Positions 8,464 to 17,479 of a stretch of DNA of 64,000 nt are shown here, one piece after another. The position numbers and the translations under genes are program-made. The notes below the pieces were generated by a model, which did not search any database, was not told the origin of the DNA, and saw only the letters and a list, made by a program, of their open reading frames with translations. The first letter of the stretch is position 1. Every line of letters starts with the position of its first letter. Source of the DNA: Caballeronia sp. INDeC2 (lineage in GTDB: Bacteria; Pseudomonadota; Gammaproteobacteria; Burkholderiales; Burkholderiaceae); contig NZ_JALQDG010000049.1 in assembly GCF_023631325.1 (NCBI RefSeq), forward strand, positions 143,206-207,205, given 5' to 3'.

Positions 8464-9237
8464 TTAGAAGGTGATATCTCGGTTCACATTCTTGTAAAGC
8501 AAATAACTGGCTTTCGACCAACCAGTTGCGTAGAAAAATTGCGGGCAAAACGGTGCCATATAAATGAAGTCCTGCGCCCAACACTCATGCCAATCATTTT
8601 GAAGCAAATACATGCCTTGGCCTTCGAGCATATACAACCCATGTTCCATAACATGCGTTTCTACCATCGGAAAGTAGTTTCCCGGCTCGAAACTCAGGAT
8701 ATTGATAGCGAAGTCGAACGCCGGATTCTCGTCAGGCAGAAGATGTTGCCATGTACGCCCCTTAGTGTGTTTGTTGACTTTTTCTATGTTGCCTTCATGC
8801 GAAACAAACGGCTCTGCTGCTGAAACACCTTCTAATCGTTCATAGGGCTTTTTGATCCAGATGACGTTGGATGCATCGGTTTCCGGGTTATACAGGCGAA
8901 CGCCTGTGCCCGCGGAAGCGTAGGCGAACGAGCCTGGTTTCAGTAGGTGTTCTTGGCCACTGATTTCCAAAGTTGGGTTACCCGAAACAACATAAAAAAA
9001 TGATTGCATGCCGTCATTCCGCTCATGGGCCATGCCCCCACCACTCTGAATTTCTAGGAGAAGCTGGGCAAATTTAGCGCCCAAGCCAGGCGTGGCTTGC
9101 ACGCTGACGGTGGTCTTGTCAATCCCCGGGATTCGGCTTTCAAGAATCCCTTCGGGCGGCATGACTGCGTAGTGGCTCGTCACTGCGGCGCGATGGTGCG
9201 CGAAAACGCCGGCGGGCAGAATCTGCTTCTTCGTCAT
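8464..9237 (-). CDS. allE: (S)-ureidoglycine aminohydrolase
   Basis: 257-residue bicupin enzyme that converts (S)-ureidoglycine to (S)-ureidoglycolate and ammonia in allantoin breakdown, feeding AllA. Family features are a first cupin with QSGGGMAHERNDGMQSFFYVV, and a second cupin with FPMVETHVMEHGLYMLEGQ, which carries the expected His/Glu/His metal and substrate ligands. It ends in FIYMAPFCPQFFYATG. The frame is open to 9414, but ATG 9237 gives the normal family length (about 260) and has AAAGGA nine bases upstream. A strong palindrome lies 225 bp upstream at 9462-9488. Confidence 0.9.
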   Translation of the reverse strand: MTKKQILPAGVFAHHRAAVTSHYAVMPPEGILESRIPGIDKTTVSVQATPGLGAKFAQLLLEIQSGGGMAHERNDGMQSFFYVVSGNPTLEISGQEHLLKPGSFAYASAGTGVRLYNPETDASNVIWIKKPYERLEGVSAAEPFVSHEGNIEKVNKHTKGRTWQHLLPDENPAFDFAINILSFEPGNYFPMVETHVMEHGLYMLEGQGMYLLQNDWHECWAQDFIYMAPFCPQFFYATGWSKASYLLYKNVNRDITF

Positions 9238-9461
9238 TCTTAATCCTTTACAAGTAGATTGGGTTTGGGCTTTTGCCTGACTTATTGATTTCGAGTGGTG
9301 CCAACGAAGCGGTACGCCTTGGGGCGCAGCACTGACAGGCGAAAATGACGCGTCGCGATGCTGCGCCGTTCCCACGGACTCGGACATTCGCCACGGATCG
9401 TGAGCGAACGACATCCATGATCAGTGCTCCTCCGAGGAGAGCTTCGGCAGTCTCGATCTCC

Positions 9462-9488
9462 GGCCCTACTGGTCCTACCAGTAGGGCC
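9462..9488. promoter_or_regulatory. Perfect FadR-type palindrome upstream of allE
   Basis: An inverted repeat with two perfect 11-bp arms (9462-9472 and 9478-9488) around a 5-base centre. The core TGGTCCTACCA matches the FadR-subfamily operator TGGTNNNACCA at every position. It lies upstream of leftward allE. The encoded FadR-type regulator at 5412-6188 is the obvious candidate ligand. A hairpin acting at RNA level is a less likely reading. Confidence 0.55.
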
Positions 9489-10029
9489 AATGTATGCTAG
9501 CCGATAAACGCGGTCAAGAAAAAAACGTTAATCTGCGCGGAAACGGCAGAAGTGGTCGAGGTCGCGATACAACGAGAGAAACTCACGACGAAGGCATAAG
9601 AAAGCGTCGATTGAAATGCACGGGCGTGCAGATCGCCGATCCCTTTGGCAGGCGCGCTGGGGACCCAGCGGATTGTCCCCCGAGTCGGACTGATGGGCTC
9701 TCGACGATATGGCCACAGCGTTCCGAGCACTGCGGCGTCGACCGGATGCCCTCCTGCTGCGCCCGCAATATCCGGTTGCGGAGGCGATCATGGCGCCCCC
9801 TCAGGCGCGAACGCTCGGTTGGCTGATTCCGCGTCGCCTACGAGGGCTCTAATCCGGCCCCGGATGCGCAGAAAAAGCGCTAGTCAGACTTGTGCGGGTT
9901 GCGGCGCATGTCGACCATTCTGCCTAGGGAAAGGAGCACTTGAAGCGATCTGAATGGCAGTCCAGACGTAGGGCTCGGGACTGCATTCTCGACGAATGAG
10001 CGACCGCTCGGTAGGCGAGTTCCCGCTAA
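9489..10029. other. 541-bp stretch without a recognisable gene
   Basis: Short ORFs exist on both strands but none shows a known motif, a convincing ribosome site or natural composition. It marks the boundary between the lower-GC ureide region and the GC-rich catabolic island, and it leads into a truncated psiE-like fragment. Confidence 0.4.
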
Positions 10030-10320
10030 ATGATCGACTTGCTGCTGATGTTCCTGTATCTCGAAGTCCTTGCAATGGACGCGCGATATCTACGCCTTGG
10101 GCAGTTGCCGGTTCGATTTCCGCTGTATATCGCCATGGCGTCGCTGGCGCGAGATCTCATTCTGAACCGGGGCGACACGGCGGACCAGCGTATCCTCATT
10201 TTTACGCTCGGCATCGCTGTGCTGGCGATCAGCGCGGTTGTCCTCCGATTCGGCCAACACCGGTATCTCGCGCGCGACGATGAAGGGCGCGACGAAATCA
10301 ACGGATTCGCACATTTAGTT
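10030..10320 (+). pseudogene. PsiE-family membrane protein fragment
   Basis: About 95 codons encode the middle and C-terminal part of a phosphate-starvation-inducible PsiE-type small membrane protein: LLLMFLYLEVLAMDARYLR, LPVRFPLYIAMASLARDLIL and a last hydrophobic helix ILIFTLGIAVLAISAVVLRFG. An in-frame TAA lies directly before ATG 10030, and the usual N-terminal helix is missing. Downstream the open frame runs on as the antisense of hyuB and has lost its own stop. The gene is therefore cut at both ends, probably when the hyu island joined here. Confidence 0.6.
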
Positions 10321-10340
10321 CGGAAATCGGCCGCGGCCGC

Positions 10341-11945
10341 TTATCCTGATTCGGCAGACGCACCGTGGCCGCCGCCACCCGGCACGTCGAGCCGCAGACG
10401 CGCATGCGCCGGAACCGTCTGCCGACCCATCGGCGGGAGCGGCGTGCCATCCGCGAGACCGACCCAGCCGCTTCGGCCCGCCCCTCCGCCATCGCGGCCG
10501 CGCGCGGGTCGCTGGATACGGTCGTACATCCCGAAGAACTGGAACGGCGCGCCGTTGATGGTGCCGATCTCGATGCGCTGTCCCATCCCGCCGCGCCAGC
10601 GGCCCATACCGCCCGAGTCTTCGAGCAGCTCCTTTTTCCAGATCACGATCGGGTTGCCGGCTTCGATCACCTCGCACGAGATCGCCTTGATGCCGCTCGG
10701 GAAGGCGGTCGCCGAGAGCCCGGCGGCGCCCGGTCTCGCGCCGGAGCCGCCGCTGTTGAAGAAAAGCGTCTCGAACGCGGGCGTCGCGTGCTCGGGCGTG
10801 CCGGCAAGCGCGCTGACCTGCGGACCGCCGCGCAACTGGGCGCCCCAGACGCACGACGCGCCTTCAGCCGGCACGCGTTCGGGCATCACGGCGGCGAGGC
10901 AGCCGAACACGACATCCGGCAGGAATTGCCCGATGATGTGCCGCGCGCTCACAGGCCACGGATGCTGCACGTTGAGGATCGAGCCCGCGGGCGCGTCGAT
11001 CTCGAACGGCTGAAGCGAGCCTGCGTTGTTCGGCACCTCGGGCGCGATCGCCGCGCGTAGCGCATAGAGCGTGTAGGCGCGGGTGTAGTTCAACACGAGG
11101 TTGATGCCGCGCGCGCTCGCATTCGACGACCCCGCATAGTCGACTCTGAGCCGGTCGCCGTAGATCGTCAGTTCCGCGACGAGATCGACGGGCGTGGAAT
11201 AACCGTCGATCTGCATCGAGTAGGAATAGGTTCCGTCGGGCAACAACGCGATCGCCGCGCGCGTCGCGCGCAGGGAGCGGTCGATGATGACGTCCGCGAG
11301 CGCCTGGAAGTCGTCGATGCCGTATTCGCCGAGCGTGTCGACGAGACGCTTGCCGCTCAACGAATTCGCCGTCACGTAGGAGAGGAGGTCGCCCACCACT
11401 TCATTCGGCTGGCGCACGTTGGCGCGCACGATGTCGAGCAGATCCTGGTTGAGCGACCCCGCGCGCATCAGCCGCATCATCGGAATGAACAGGCCTTCTT
11501 CGTAGACCGACTGTCCGTCCGGTCCCTGCCCGAGGCCGCCGATATCCACCTGGTGGCACGTACAGGCGAAAAACGCGATCAGCGCGTCCTTCGCGAATAC
11601 GGGCGAGACGACCGTCACATCGTGCAGATGGCCCGAGGAGAGCCACGGGTCGTTCGTGATGAAATGATCGTCCTCGCCGATGGAGCCGGCAGGGAAGCGC
11701 TCGACGAAGTGGCGCACGGCGGCCGCCATCGAATTGACATGACCCGGCGTGCCCGTCACGGCCTGCGCGACGAGCCGGCCGCGCGCATCAAAGACACCCG
11801 CGGACAAGTCGCCCGCCTCGCGCACGGTCGGACTGAAGGCGGTGCGCATGAGCAGCCGCGCCTGTTCCTCCACGGTCGAAATGAGGCGATTCCAGACGAT
11901 CTGCAGCGTGACGACGTCGATGTCGTCTCCGGGCTGAAAGGACAT
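10341..11945 (-). CDS. hyuB: Hydantoinase/oxoprolinase B subunit (HyuB family)
   Basis: 534-residue partner of HyuA; together such pairs hydrolyse hydantoins, N-methylhydantoin or 5-oxoproline-like rings, usually with ATP. Family blocks include DIDVVTLQIVWNRLISTVEE, a GHVNSM segment, the ITNDPW-type stretch FITNDPWLSSGHLHDV and a late GGGHG motif. It starts 3 bp after the hyuA stop, so the two are translationally linked. The family usually runs to 550-590 residues, and here the protein ends only a few residues after the glycine-rich GGGGHG segment, right at the junction with the psiE remnant. The C-terminus may have been clipped when the island inserted. Confidence 0.88.
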   Translation of the reverse strand: MSFQPGDDIDVVTLQIVWNRLISTVEEQARLLMRTAFSPTVREAGDLSAGVFDARGRLVAQAVTGTPGHVNSMAAAVRHFVERFPAGSIGEDDHFITNDPWLSSGHLHDVTVVSPVFAKDALIAFFACTCHQVDIGGLGQGPDGQSVYEEGLFIPMMRLMRAGSLNQDLLDIVRANVRQPNEVVGDLLSYVTANSLSGKRLVDTLGEYGIDDFQALADVIIDRSLRATRAAIALLPDGTYSYSMQIDGYSTPVDLVAELTIYGDRLRVDYAGSSNASARGINLVLNYTRAYTLYALRAAIAPEVPNNAGSLQPFEIDAPAGSILNVQHPWPVSARHIIGQFLPDVVFGCLAAVMPERVPAEGASCVWGAQLRGGPQVSALAGTPEHATPAFETLFFNSGGSGARPGAAGLSATAFPSGIKAISCEVIEAGNPIVIWKKELLEDSGGMGRWRGGMGQRIEIGTINGAPFQFFGMYDRIQRPARGRDGGGAGRSGWVGLADGTPLPPMGRQTVPAHARLRLDVPGGGGHGASAESG

Positions 11946-11948
11946 GCG

Positions 11949-14093
11949 TCATACCTCCGCGCGGAAAGTGAGCGGTCTGCGCTCGAGGAGAATGTCGGCG
12001 TTGTGGAGAACGCGGATGTCGAAGGCCGGCGGCACGACGATGGTGGTCTCTCTGTCGACGAGGATCATCGGCCCGGCGGCGCTCGCGCCCGTCGCGAGCG
12101 CGTCGCGGGCGACCACCGCAAAATCCGCACGCCGGCGACTTGCCTGATCGAGCACCTTGCGGATCTCGACACTTCGCGACGGCGCGCCGCCGGTCGGCGC
12201 GCCTTGCGCCCGGCGCGCAACGACGGCCGTGCGGGCCGCTTCATGGCCGGTCACCGTCACGCTCCAGCCCAGCGCTTCGACGCCCGCGCCTTCGATCGAG
12301 CGGCCATAGCGCTTGACGTATTCGTCGACGAAGGCGGCCGACAGGCGCTGGCCGCCGTCCTCGCCGAACGAGACGTCCGCGAGCGGCACGCGCAGTTCGT
12401 GGCCTTGTCCCTTGTACCGGACGAACGCATGCATCGACGCCGTGTTCGGCATGTCCGGATCGAGCGCGCACAGCGCGGCGCGGCCGCGCGCGGTCAGCTC
12501 CGCGAGCAGCGCGTTCACCGCGGATGCATCGAAGCGCTCGAGGTTCTGATGCAAACTCTGCGTGGTTTCAAACGCGAGCGCCGCGTGCAGGAAGCCGAGC
12601 GCCGAGCCAACGCCCGCCTGAGCCGGAATCAGCACGCGGTCGATTTGCAATTTGTCCGCGAGGCGCGCCGCGTGCAAGGGCGCCGAGCCGCCGAACGCGA
12701 TCAGCGTGCGACCCGCGACGCCACGGCCCGTATCGACCGCGTGCTCGCGCACGGCCTGCGCCATCGCTTCGTCGGCGATCTCGGCGACGGCGTAAGCGGC
12801 TTCGTCGGCATCGACACGCAGCGGCTGCGCGATCTGCGCGTCGAGTGCTCGCGAGGCCGCTGCCGCATCGAGCGCGATCGTGCCCGCGGCGAAGTATTCG
12901 GGGCTGAGGCGACCCGCATGCAGATGGACGTCGGTGAGCGTGACCCGCTCGCCTCCGAGCGCATAGCACACGGGGCCGGGCTGCGAGCCCGCGCTTTCCG
13001 GGCCGACGGCGACGCGGCCGAGGTCGTCGACGCGCGCGATCGAACCTCCGCCCGCGCCGATCTCCGAAAGTTCGATCACGGGAATGCGCAGCGGGATGCC
13101 GCTGCCCGCCTTGAAGCGGTAGAACAGCGAGACTTCGAGGGAGCGCGCGGTCTGCGGCTCGCCTCCGTCTATGAAGCACAGCTTGGCCGTGGTCCCGCCG
13201 ATATCGACGGACAGCACCTGGTCGAAGCCGTGTTCTCGTGCAAGGCGGGCGGCGAGCAGCGCGCCGCCCGCCGGTCCCGACTCGAGCAGCCGCACCGGAT
13301 AGCGACATGCGGTCGCGACGTCGCACAGGCCGCCGTTCGACAGCATCATCAGGAGCGGCGCGCGCACGCCGAGTGCATCGAGGCCCGCGCGCAACCGGTC
13401 CAGATAGCCGCGGATCAATGGCCTCACGTAGGCGTTCACGCAGGTCGTCGAGAAGCGCTCGAACTCGCGCATTTCGGGCGAGACGTCGGACGAGACGCTG
13501 ATGTCGAGCGAGGGCAGGATGCGCGCGACGATCTCCGCCGCCTGCTGTTCGTGCGCGGGGTTCACGTAGCTGTGCAGGAAGCCGATCGCGAGACTTCGGG
13601 CGCCGCTTTCGCCTATCTGCCGCGCCTGGGCCTGCACCATCGCGTGATCGAGCGGCAGCAGCACGTCGCCATGCGCGCTCATGCGCTCCGTGACCGCGAA
13701 GCGCAGCGCGCGCGGCACGAGCGGCTCGGCCTTGCGCAACATCAGGTCGTACTGGTCGCAGCGGCTTTCCGTGCCCATTTCGATGACGTCGCGAAAGCCC
13801 TCCGTGGTGAGGAGCGCGGTCCTTGCGCCCTGTCGTTCGAGCAGCGCGTTGGTGGCGAGGGTCGTGCCGTGCATCACCGCGTCGAGCGAGCCGGGCGCCA
13901 TATCCGCCTTCGCGAGCAGCGCCGCGAGGCCGTCGAGCACGCCTCGTTCGGGCGCCAGTGGTGTCGTGAGCAGCTTGTGGGTGATGCGGCGCTCACCGGT
14001 CTCGAGCACGAGATCGGTGAAGGTGCCGCCGATGTCGATGCCGACGCGGCAGCGCGTGTGCCTGTGAGCGGCAGGGTCGCGGAATGCGTTCAT
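11949..14093 (-). CDS. hyuA: Hydantoinase/oxoprolinase A subunit (HyuA family)
   Basis: 714-residue ATP-binding subunit of the HyuA/HyuB enzyme. The ASKHA-type nucleotide fold shows VGIDIGGTFTD near residue 20 and a second phosphate loop, SVDIGGTTAKLCFIDGG, in the middle. Other family blocks are MHGTTLATNALLERQGA and the late FGGSAPLHAARLAD. ATG 14093 is chosen over an upstream in-frame start because it overlaps the stop of the racemase gene by one base (TGATG), a classic coupling. Order racemase-hyuA-hyuB suggests a substrate ring that must be racemised and opened. The exact ring cannot be read from sequence. Confidence 0.92.
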   Translation of the reverse strand: MNAFRDPAAHRHTRCRVGIDIGGTFTDLVLETGERRITHKLLTTPLAPERGVLDGLAALLAKADMAPGSLDAVMHGTTLATNALLERQGARTALLTTEGFRDVIEMGTESRCDQYDLMLRKAEPLVPRALRFAVTERMSAHGDVLLPLDHAMVQAQARQIGESGARSLAIGFLHSYVNPAHEQQAAEIVARILPSLDISVSSDVSPEMREFERFSTTCVNAYVRPLIRGYLDRLRAGLDALGVRAPLLMMLSNGGLCDVATACRYPVRLLESGPAGGALLAARLAREHGFDQVLSVDIGGTTAKLCFIDGGEPQTARSLEVSLFYRFKAGSGIPLRIPVIELSEIGAGGGSIARVDDLGRVAVGPESAGSQPGPVCYALGGERVTLTDVHLHAGRLSPEYFAAGTIALDAAAASRALDAQIAQPLRVDADEAAYAVAEIADEAMAQAVREHAVDTGRGVAGRTLIAFGGSAPLHAARLADKLQIDRVLIPAQAGVGSALGFLHAALAFETTQSLHQNLERFDASAVNALLAELTARGRAALCALDPDMPNTASMHAFVRYKGQGHELRVPLADVSFGEDGGQRLSAAFVDEYVKRYGRSIEGAGVEALGWSVTVTGHEAARTAVVARRAQGAPTGGAPSRSVEIRKVLDQASRRRADFAVVARDALATGASAAGPMILVDRETTIVVPPAFDIRVLHNADILLERRPLTFRAEV

Positions 14094-14857
14094 CAAAGCT
14101 TCAACTCCGTTGGATGGCGGTAGACACGCGGACGCAGACCCGCGTGAAACCACTCGACGAGGCTCACGATGTCATATACCGGCACACCGAAGCGCGCGGC
14201 GATGAGCGCCGAATACGGCGCGAAATTCGCGCATTCGCTGACGATCGCGCCGACGTCCGGATGCTCGTCGATGAGACGCGCCGCACAATCGAGGATGTCA
14301 TTTGACTGCTCGTTGAAGCTCACCTGCGCCGCGTTCGTGAGGTTGTTCTGGAAGAAGCGCGACGCTTCGGGCAGGCCCGCGACCGGCAGATTGGGCGGCG
14401 CGTTCGCCGCGAGCAGATGCGCGGCCGTGAGCGCCGAACGCTTCGCGGTCAGCACGCCCACTCGCTGGCCGCGGCGCAGAAGGCTCGTGGCCAGCGGAAT
14501 CTGCAGCAAGCTCGACGTCGCCACCGGAACGGCGCAGCGCGCGGCAAGTTGGTTCTGGAACAGGACGAGAAAGCCGCAGCTCGTCGTGACGGCGTCCACG
14601 CCGAGCCGCGCGAGTCCGTTCGCCGCGTCGACGAAGCGCTCGAGTAGCGGCGCTCCCGCCTCGTTGTCGCCGGCCACGGCGGCCATCACCTGCGGCCCGC
14701 TCACGCCTTCCACCAGCGCGTACTGCACGGGGAAGGGCCAGGTCGCCCCATGCCCGATGTCGCCGGGCAAACGCATGAATCCCGTATCGAGCATCAGGAT
14801 GCCGATGCTCACGCCATGGATCGTGCGGGGGCGCGCGGCGGAAGCGTTCGCGCGCAT
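14093..14857 (-). CDS. Aspartate/glutamate/hydantoin racemase family protein
   Basis: 254 residues, the size of the cofactor-independent Asp/Glu/hydantoin racemase family. The two catalytic cysteines of the two-base mechanism are visible as Cys94 (TTSCGFL) and Cys209 (SECANF), giving the pseudo-symmetric layout of the fold. The start ATG lies 2 bp after the stop of the binding-protein gene, and its own stop overlaps hyuA. Placement directly before hyuAB favours a role in racemising a hydantoin or its amino-acid product. Other members act as maleate isomerase or arylmalonate decarboxylase, so specificity is open. Confidence 0.82.
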   Translation of the reverse strand: MRANASAARPRTIHGVSIGILMLDTGFMRLPGDIGHGATWPFPVQYALVEGVSGPQVMAAVAGDNEAGAPLLERFVDAANGLARLGVDAVTTSCGFLVLFQNQLAARCAVPVATSSLLQIPLATSLLRRGQRVGVLTAKRSALTAAHLLAANAPPNLPVAGLPEASRFFQNNLTNAAQVSFNEQSNDILDCAARLIDEHPDVGAIVSECANFAPYSALIAARFGVPVYDIVSLVEWFHAGLRPRVYRHPTELKL

Positions 14858-14859
14858 GG

Positions 14860-15882
14860 TCAGTTGATGAAGCAGTTGCAGCCGTCGAGCGAGGACGCGA
14901 TCGGAAGGTTCAGCGCCTTCATCTTCGCGCGATTGATGATCGCCACGTAGTCGCCCGGCTGCGGCCGATAGACCGCGAGCGCGGAAGGCTTCGTGCCGCG
15001 CAGCATCTTCACGGCGAGGTCGGCCGCATGCGCGCCCTGCGATTCGTAGGACGGGGCATAGGCGACCGCGACGATGTCGCCCTTCTTGATCATCTCGTGC
15101 TCGGCGCTGATGATCGGCACCTTCATGCGATCCGTCACCGACGCGACCGCCGGCAGCGACGACTGCACGAGATTCGAGCCGATCGCATAGAAAAAGCCGA
15201 CGCCCTTCATGGTGGCCGTGCGCTGCGGCACGTCGACGGTCGAATCCACGGAAGTCGCGAGCATTTCGAGGCCAGCCTTGCTCGCGGCTGTCTTGAGGCT
15301 CGCGATCGCGGCGACGTCGTTGACTTCGCCCGCGTTGTACAGCACGCCGAACGAGGTCGCCTTCGGGAACACCTTCCTGGCGAACGCGAGCACGGCGTCG
15401 TAGTCCGTGACGCTCGCCGTGCCGGTGATGCGATCGCTGCCGTGCGCCCAGTCCGGCACGAGGCCGGCGGCGACCGGGTTGGTCACCTGCGTGAACACGA
15501 GCGGCACCGAGTGATCCGATACGTTGCGCACCGAGGCCTGCGCGACGGGTGTCGTCACGGTGAGAATCACGGCGGGATGCCTCGCGACGACCTGCGCGAG
15601 CGTCTGCGGTATCAGTCCCGGCGTGAAATTCGCGTCGCTGTAGACGTACTCGGCGTTCTTGCCGTCGACGTAGCCCTGCTTCGTCATCTCCTCCTTGAAA
15701 CCGGCGATCGTGCGCGACAGCGCGGGATGCGGCCCGAAGTTCGCAATGCCGATCACCGTCGTGGCCTGGGCGGCCGCGCCGCTCGCATGAATGAGCGCCG
15801 CGGCGGCGGCGAACGCCGGCAGCTTGCGCAAGAGCGAGGAGAGACATGAGGCGATGCCGGATAGAGGAACGAGTGGACGCAT
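14860..15882 (-). CDS. ABC transporter solute-binding protein, ABC_sub_bind (COG2984) family, copy 1
   Basis: 340-residue periplasmic binding protein with an N-terminal signal sequence (hydrophobic AFAAAAALIHASGAAAQ, cleavage near residue 38). The mature part begins TTVIGIANFGPHPAL and belongs to the COG2984 type, which works with COG4120 permeases and COG1101 ATPases. It is strongly similar by eye to the second binding protein at 20723-21763; both end in a Cys-x-Cys-Phe-Ile-Asn tail. No ATPase or permease gene accompanies it in this operon, so it probably feeds the importer encoded at 21793-23513. It is the first gene of the leftward racemase-hyuA-hyuB operon. Confidence 0.88.
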   Translation of the reverse strand: MRPLVPLSGIASCLSSLLRKLPAFAAAAALIHASGAAAQATTVIGIANFGPHPALSRTIAGFKEEMTKQGYVDGKNAEYVYSDANFTPGLIPQTLAQVVARHPAVILTVTTPVAQASVRNVSDHSVPLVFTQVTNPVAAGLVPDWAHGSDRITGTASVTDYDAVLAFARKVFPKATSFGVLYNAGEVNDVAAIASLKTAASKAGLEMLATSVDSTVDVPQRTATMKGVGFFYAIGSNLVQSSLPAVASVTDRMKVPIISAEHEMIKKGDIVAVAYAPSYESQGAHAADLAVKMLRGTKPSALAVYRPQPGDYVAIINRAKMKALNLPIASSLDGCNCFIN

Positions 15883-16281
15883 GGAGTGGAACCTGAAGTG
15901 GATGGGAGCGCTCGACTGCCGCCCATTGTGTAAAGAAGCGCCGCGCGCGGGCAGGCCGGCAACCTAAACAAATCCGATTGCCTATCTATTTGGGCGGCTG
16001 CCCTCGATTCGCGGCCTGCGCATCCGGGCAGCCGCGTACGCATCGCCACTTGCCAGGTGTCAGCGCAGCGGAACGTGCGGGTTTGCCCGCATGCGCCCGT
16101 GGCACCCGCTAGTCATCCGATCCTCAATTGGAGGATTTCGGTTCTAACTTTTTTGACCCGATTGTCGGCCGGCGCGCCGGTTTTTAGTCTCCAGTCCTGG
16201 CGCTCGCATCCATGCGCTGCTCCGCCGCACTCGAGACCAGGTTCGACTCCAGAGTCATCACCGCCTACACGGGATAAAAGC
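15883..16281. promoter_or_regulatory. Divergent promoter region of the hydantoin island
   Basis: 399 bp separate the leftward SBP-racemase-hyuAB operon from the rightward porin gene. No gene is recognisable; the rightward open frame reaches back to 16057 but lacks porin homology there. Both promoters must lie here. I could not assign a specific operator. Confidence 0.4.
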
Positions 16282-17427
16282 ATGAAACGAATTTGCCCTG
16301 CGATGCTGCTGGTTACATTGGCCACAGCCGCACACGCCCAGACGTCATCGTCGAGCAGCGTCACGCTGTACGGCGTCTTGATGGAAGGCCTCATCTACAC
16401 GAACAATTCACTGAAGGGCCCGTCGGTTGCGACGGCCAACGGGCCGAGCCGCTGGGGTTTTAAAGGCGTGGAGGATCTCGGGGGCGGGCTGCGCGCGATC
16501 TTCACGCTCGAAGGCGGCTTCAATCCGAACACCGGCACGATGTCGCAGGGCGGCCGCGAGTTCGGCCGTCAGGCGTTCGTCGGCTTGCAGTCGGACACGT
16601 TCGGCACGCTTACCTTTGGGCGCCAGTACGACTTCACGCAGGACTGGCTCGCGCAATACTCGGCACCGCTCCGCTGGAACGGATATGCGGCGACGGTCGG
16701 CGACAACAACAACTTCAACTTCCAGTTCCGCACGAACAACGCCGTGAAGTTCGTGTCGCCGAACTATCGCGGGCTGCAGGGCGGGGCGATGTACAGCTTC
16801 GGCGGCGTCGCGGGCAGCTTCGGCAATCAGAGCGCCGTGAGCTTCGGCCTCAACTATGCGAGCGGCCCGCTCTCGCTTTCGGCGGCGTACATGCGGATGA
16901 ACCATCCTTCCGTGGCGGCGAGCGAAGGGATCTGGAACACCGCGCTCTTTCCGTCGATCTCGGCGCAGTCGCCCACCTTCTCCTACGCGCTCGCGCCGTC
17001 GAGCATGGAAATCTACGGCGGCGGCGGGTCGTATGTGCTCGGACAGACCACGCTCAGCCTGGTCGTCACCCACAGCCGCTACGACGACCTGGGCGTCGCG
17101 CAACTGGGCCTCACGCACGGCCGCGCGGGCTACACGAACATCGAAGCGAACGTGAGCCACTATTTCACGCCGGCCTTCCAGGCAGCGTTCGATTACGTGT
17201 ACACGCTCGGCAAGGTGCAACCGACCGATTTCTCGCCGAAGTATCATCAGTTCGTGCTGGTCAACAACTACTTCCTGTCCAAGCGCACGGCGCTCTATGT
17301 CGACGCGATCTTCCAGCTCGCCGCAGGCGACGCGCAGCACGCGAACATCGAATATGCGAGCAGCGGCGGCGCGTCAACCAGCAAGCGTCAGATCGCGGTG
17401 ACGGCGGGCATCTTCCATCGCTTCTGA
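16282..17427 (+). CDS. Outer-membrane porin (Gram-negative porin family)
   Basis: 381-residue trimeric-porin type protein. There is a 19-residue signal peptide (MKRICPAMLLVTLATAAHA), a first strand SSVTLYGVLMEGL, the classical GFKGVEDLGGGLRAIFTLEGGF segment and a C-terminal strand ending in Phe (AVTAGIFHRF). All are standard for Burkholderia porins of 360-390 residues. ATG 16282 is chosen from the signal peptide. It starts the rightward operon that continues with a ThDP enzyme and an importer, which suggests it admits the island's substrate through the outer membrane. Confidence 0.92.
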   Translation: MKRICPAMLLVTLATAAHAQTSSSSSVTLYGVLMEGLIYTNNSLKGPSVATANGPSRWGFKGVEDLGGGLRAIFTLEGGFNPNTGTMSQGGREFGRQAFVGLQSDTFGTLTFGRQYDFTQDWLAQYSAPLRWNGYAATVGDNNNFNFQFRTNNAVKFVSPNYRGLQGGAMYSFGGVAGSFGNQSAVSFGLNYASGPLSLSAAYMRMNHPSVAASEGIWNTALFPSISAQSPTFSYALAPSSMEIYGGGGSYVLGQTTLSLVVTHSRYDDLGVAQLGLTHGRAGYTNIEANVSHYFTPAFQAAFDYVYTLGKVQPTDFSPKYHQFVLVNNYFLSKRTALYVDAIFQLAAGDAQHANIEYASSGGASTSKRQIAVTAGIFHRF

Positions 17428-17479
17428 GCAAGCGCATTGCGGGCGGCGGCGAGCGCTGCCCATTCACGAGGATGGTCAA

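Noticed and set aside
11553..14123. 856-codon ORF antisense to hyuA/hyuB
   Set aside because: A mirror-frame artefact of high-GC codon use. It is Arg/Ala/Asp-rich without motifs, while the opposite strand has textbook HyuA/HyuB motifs.
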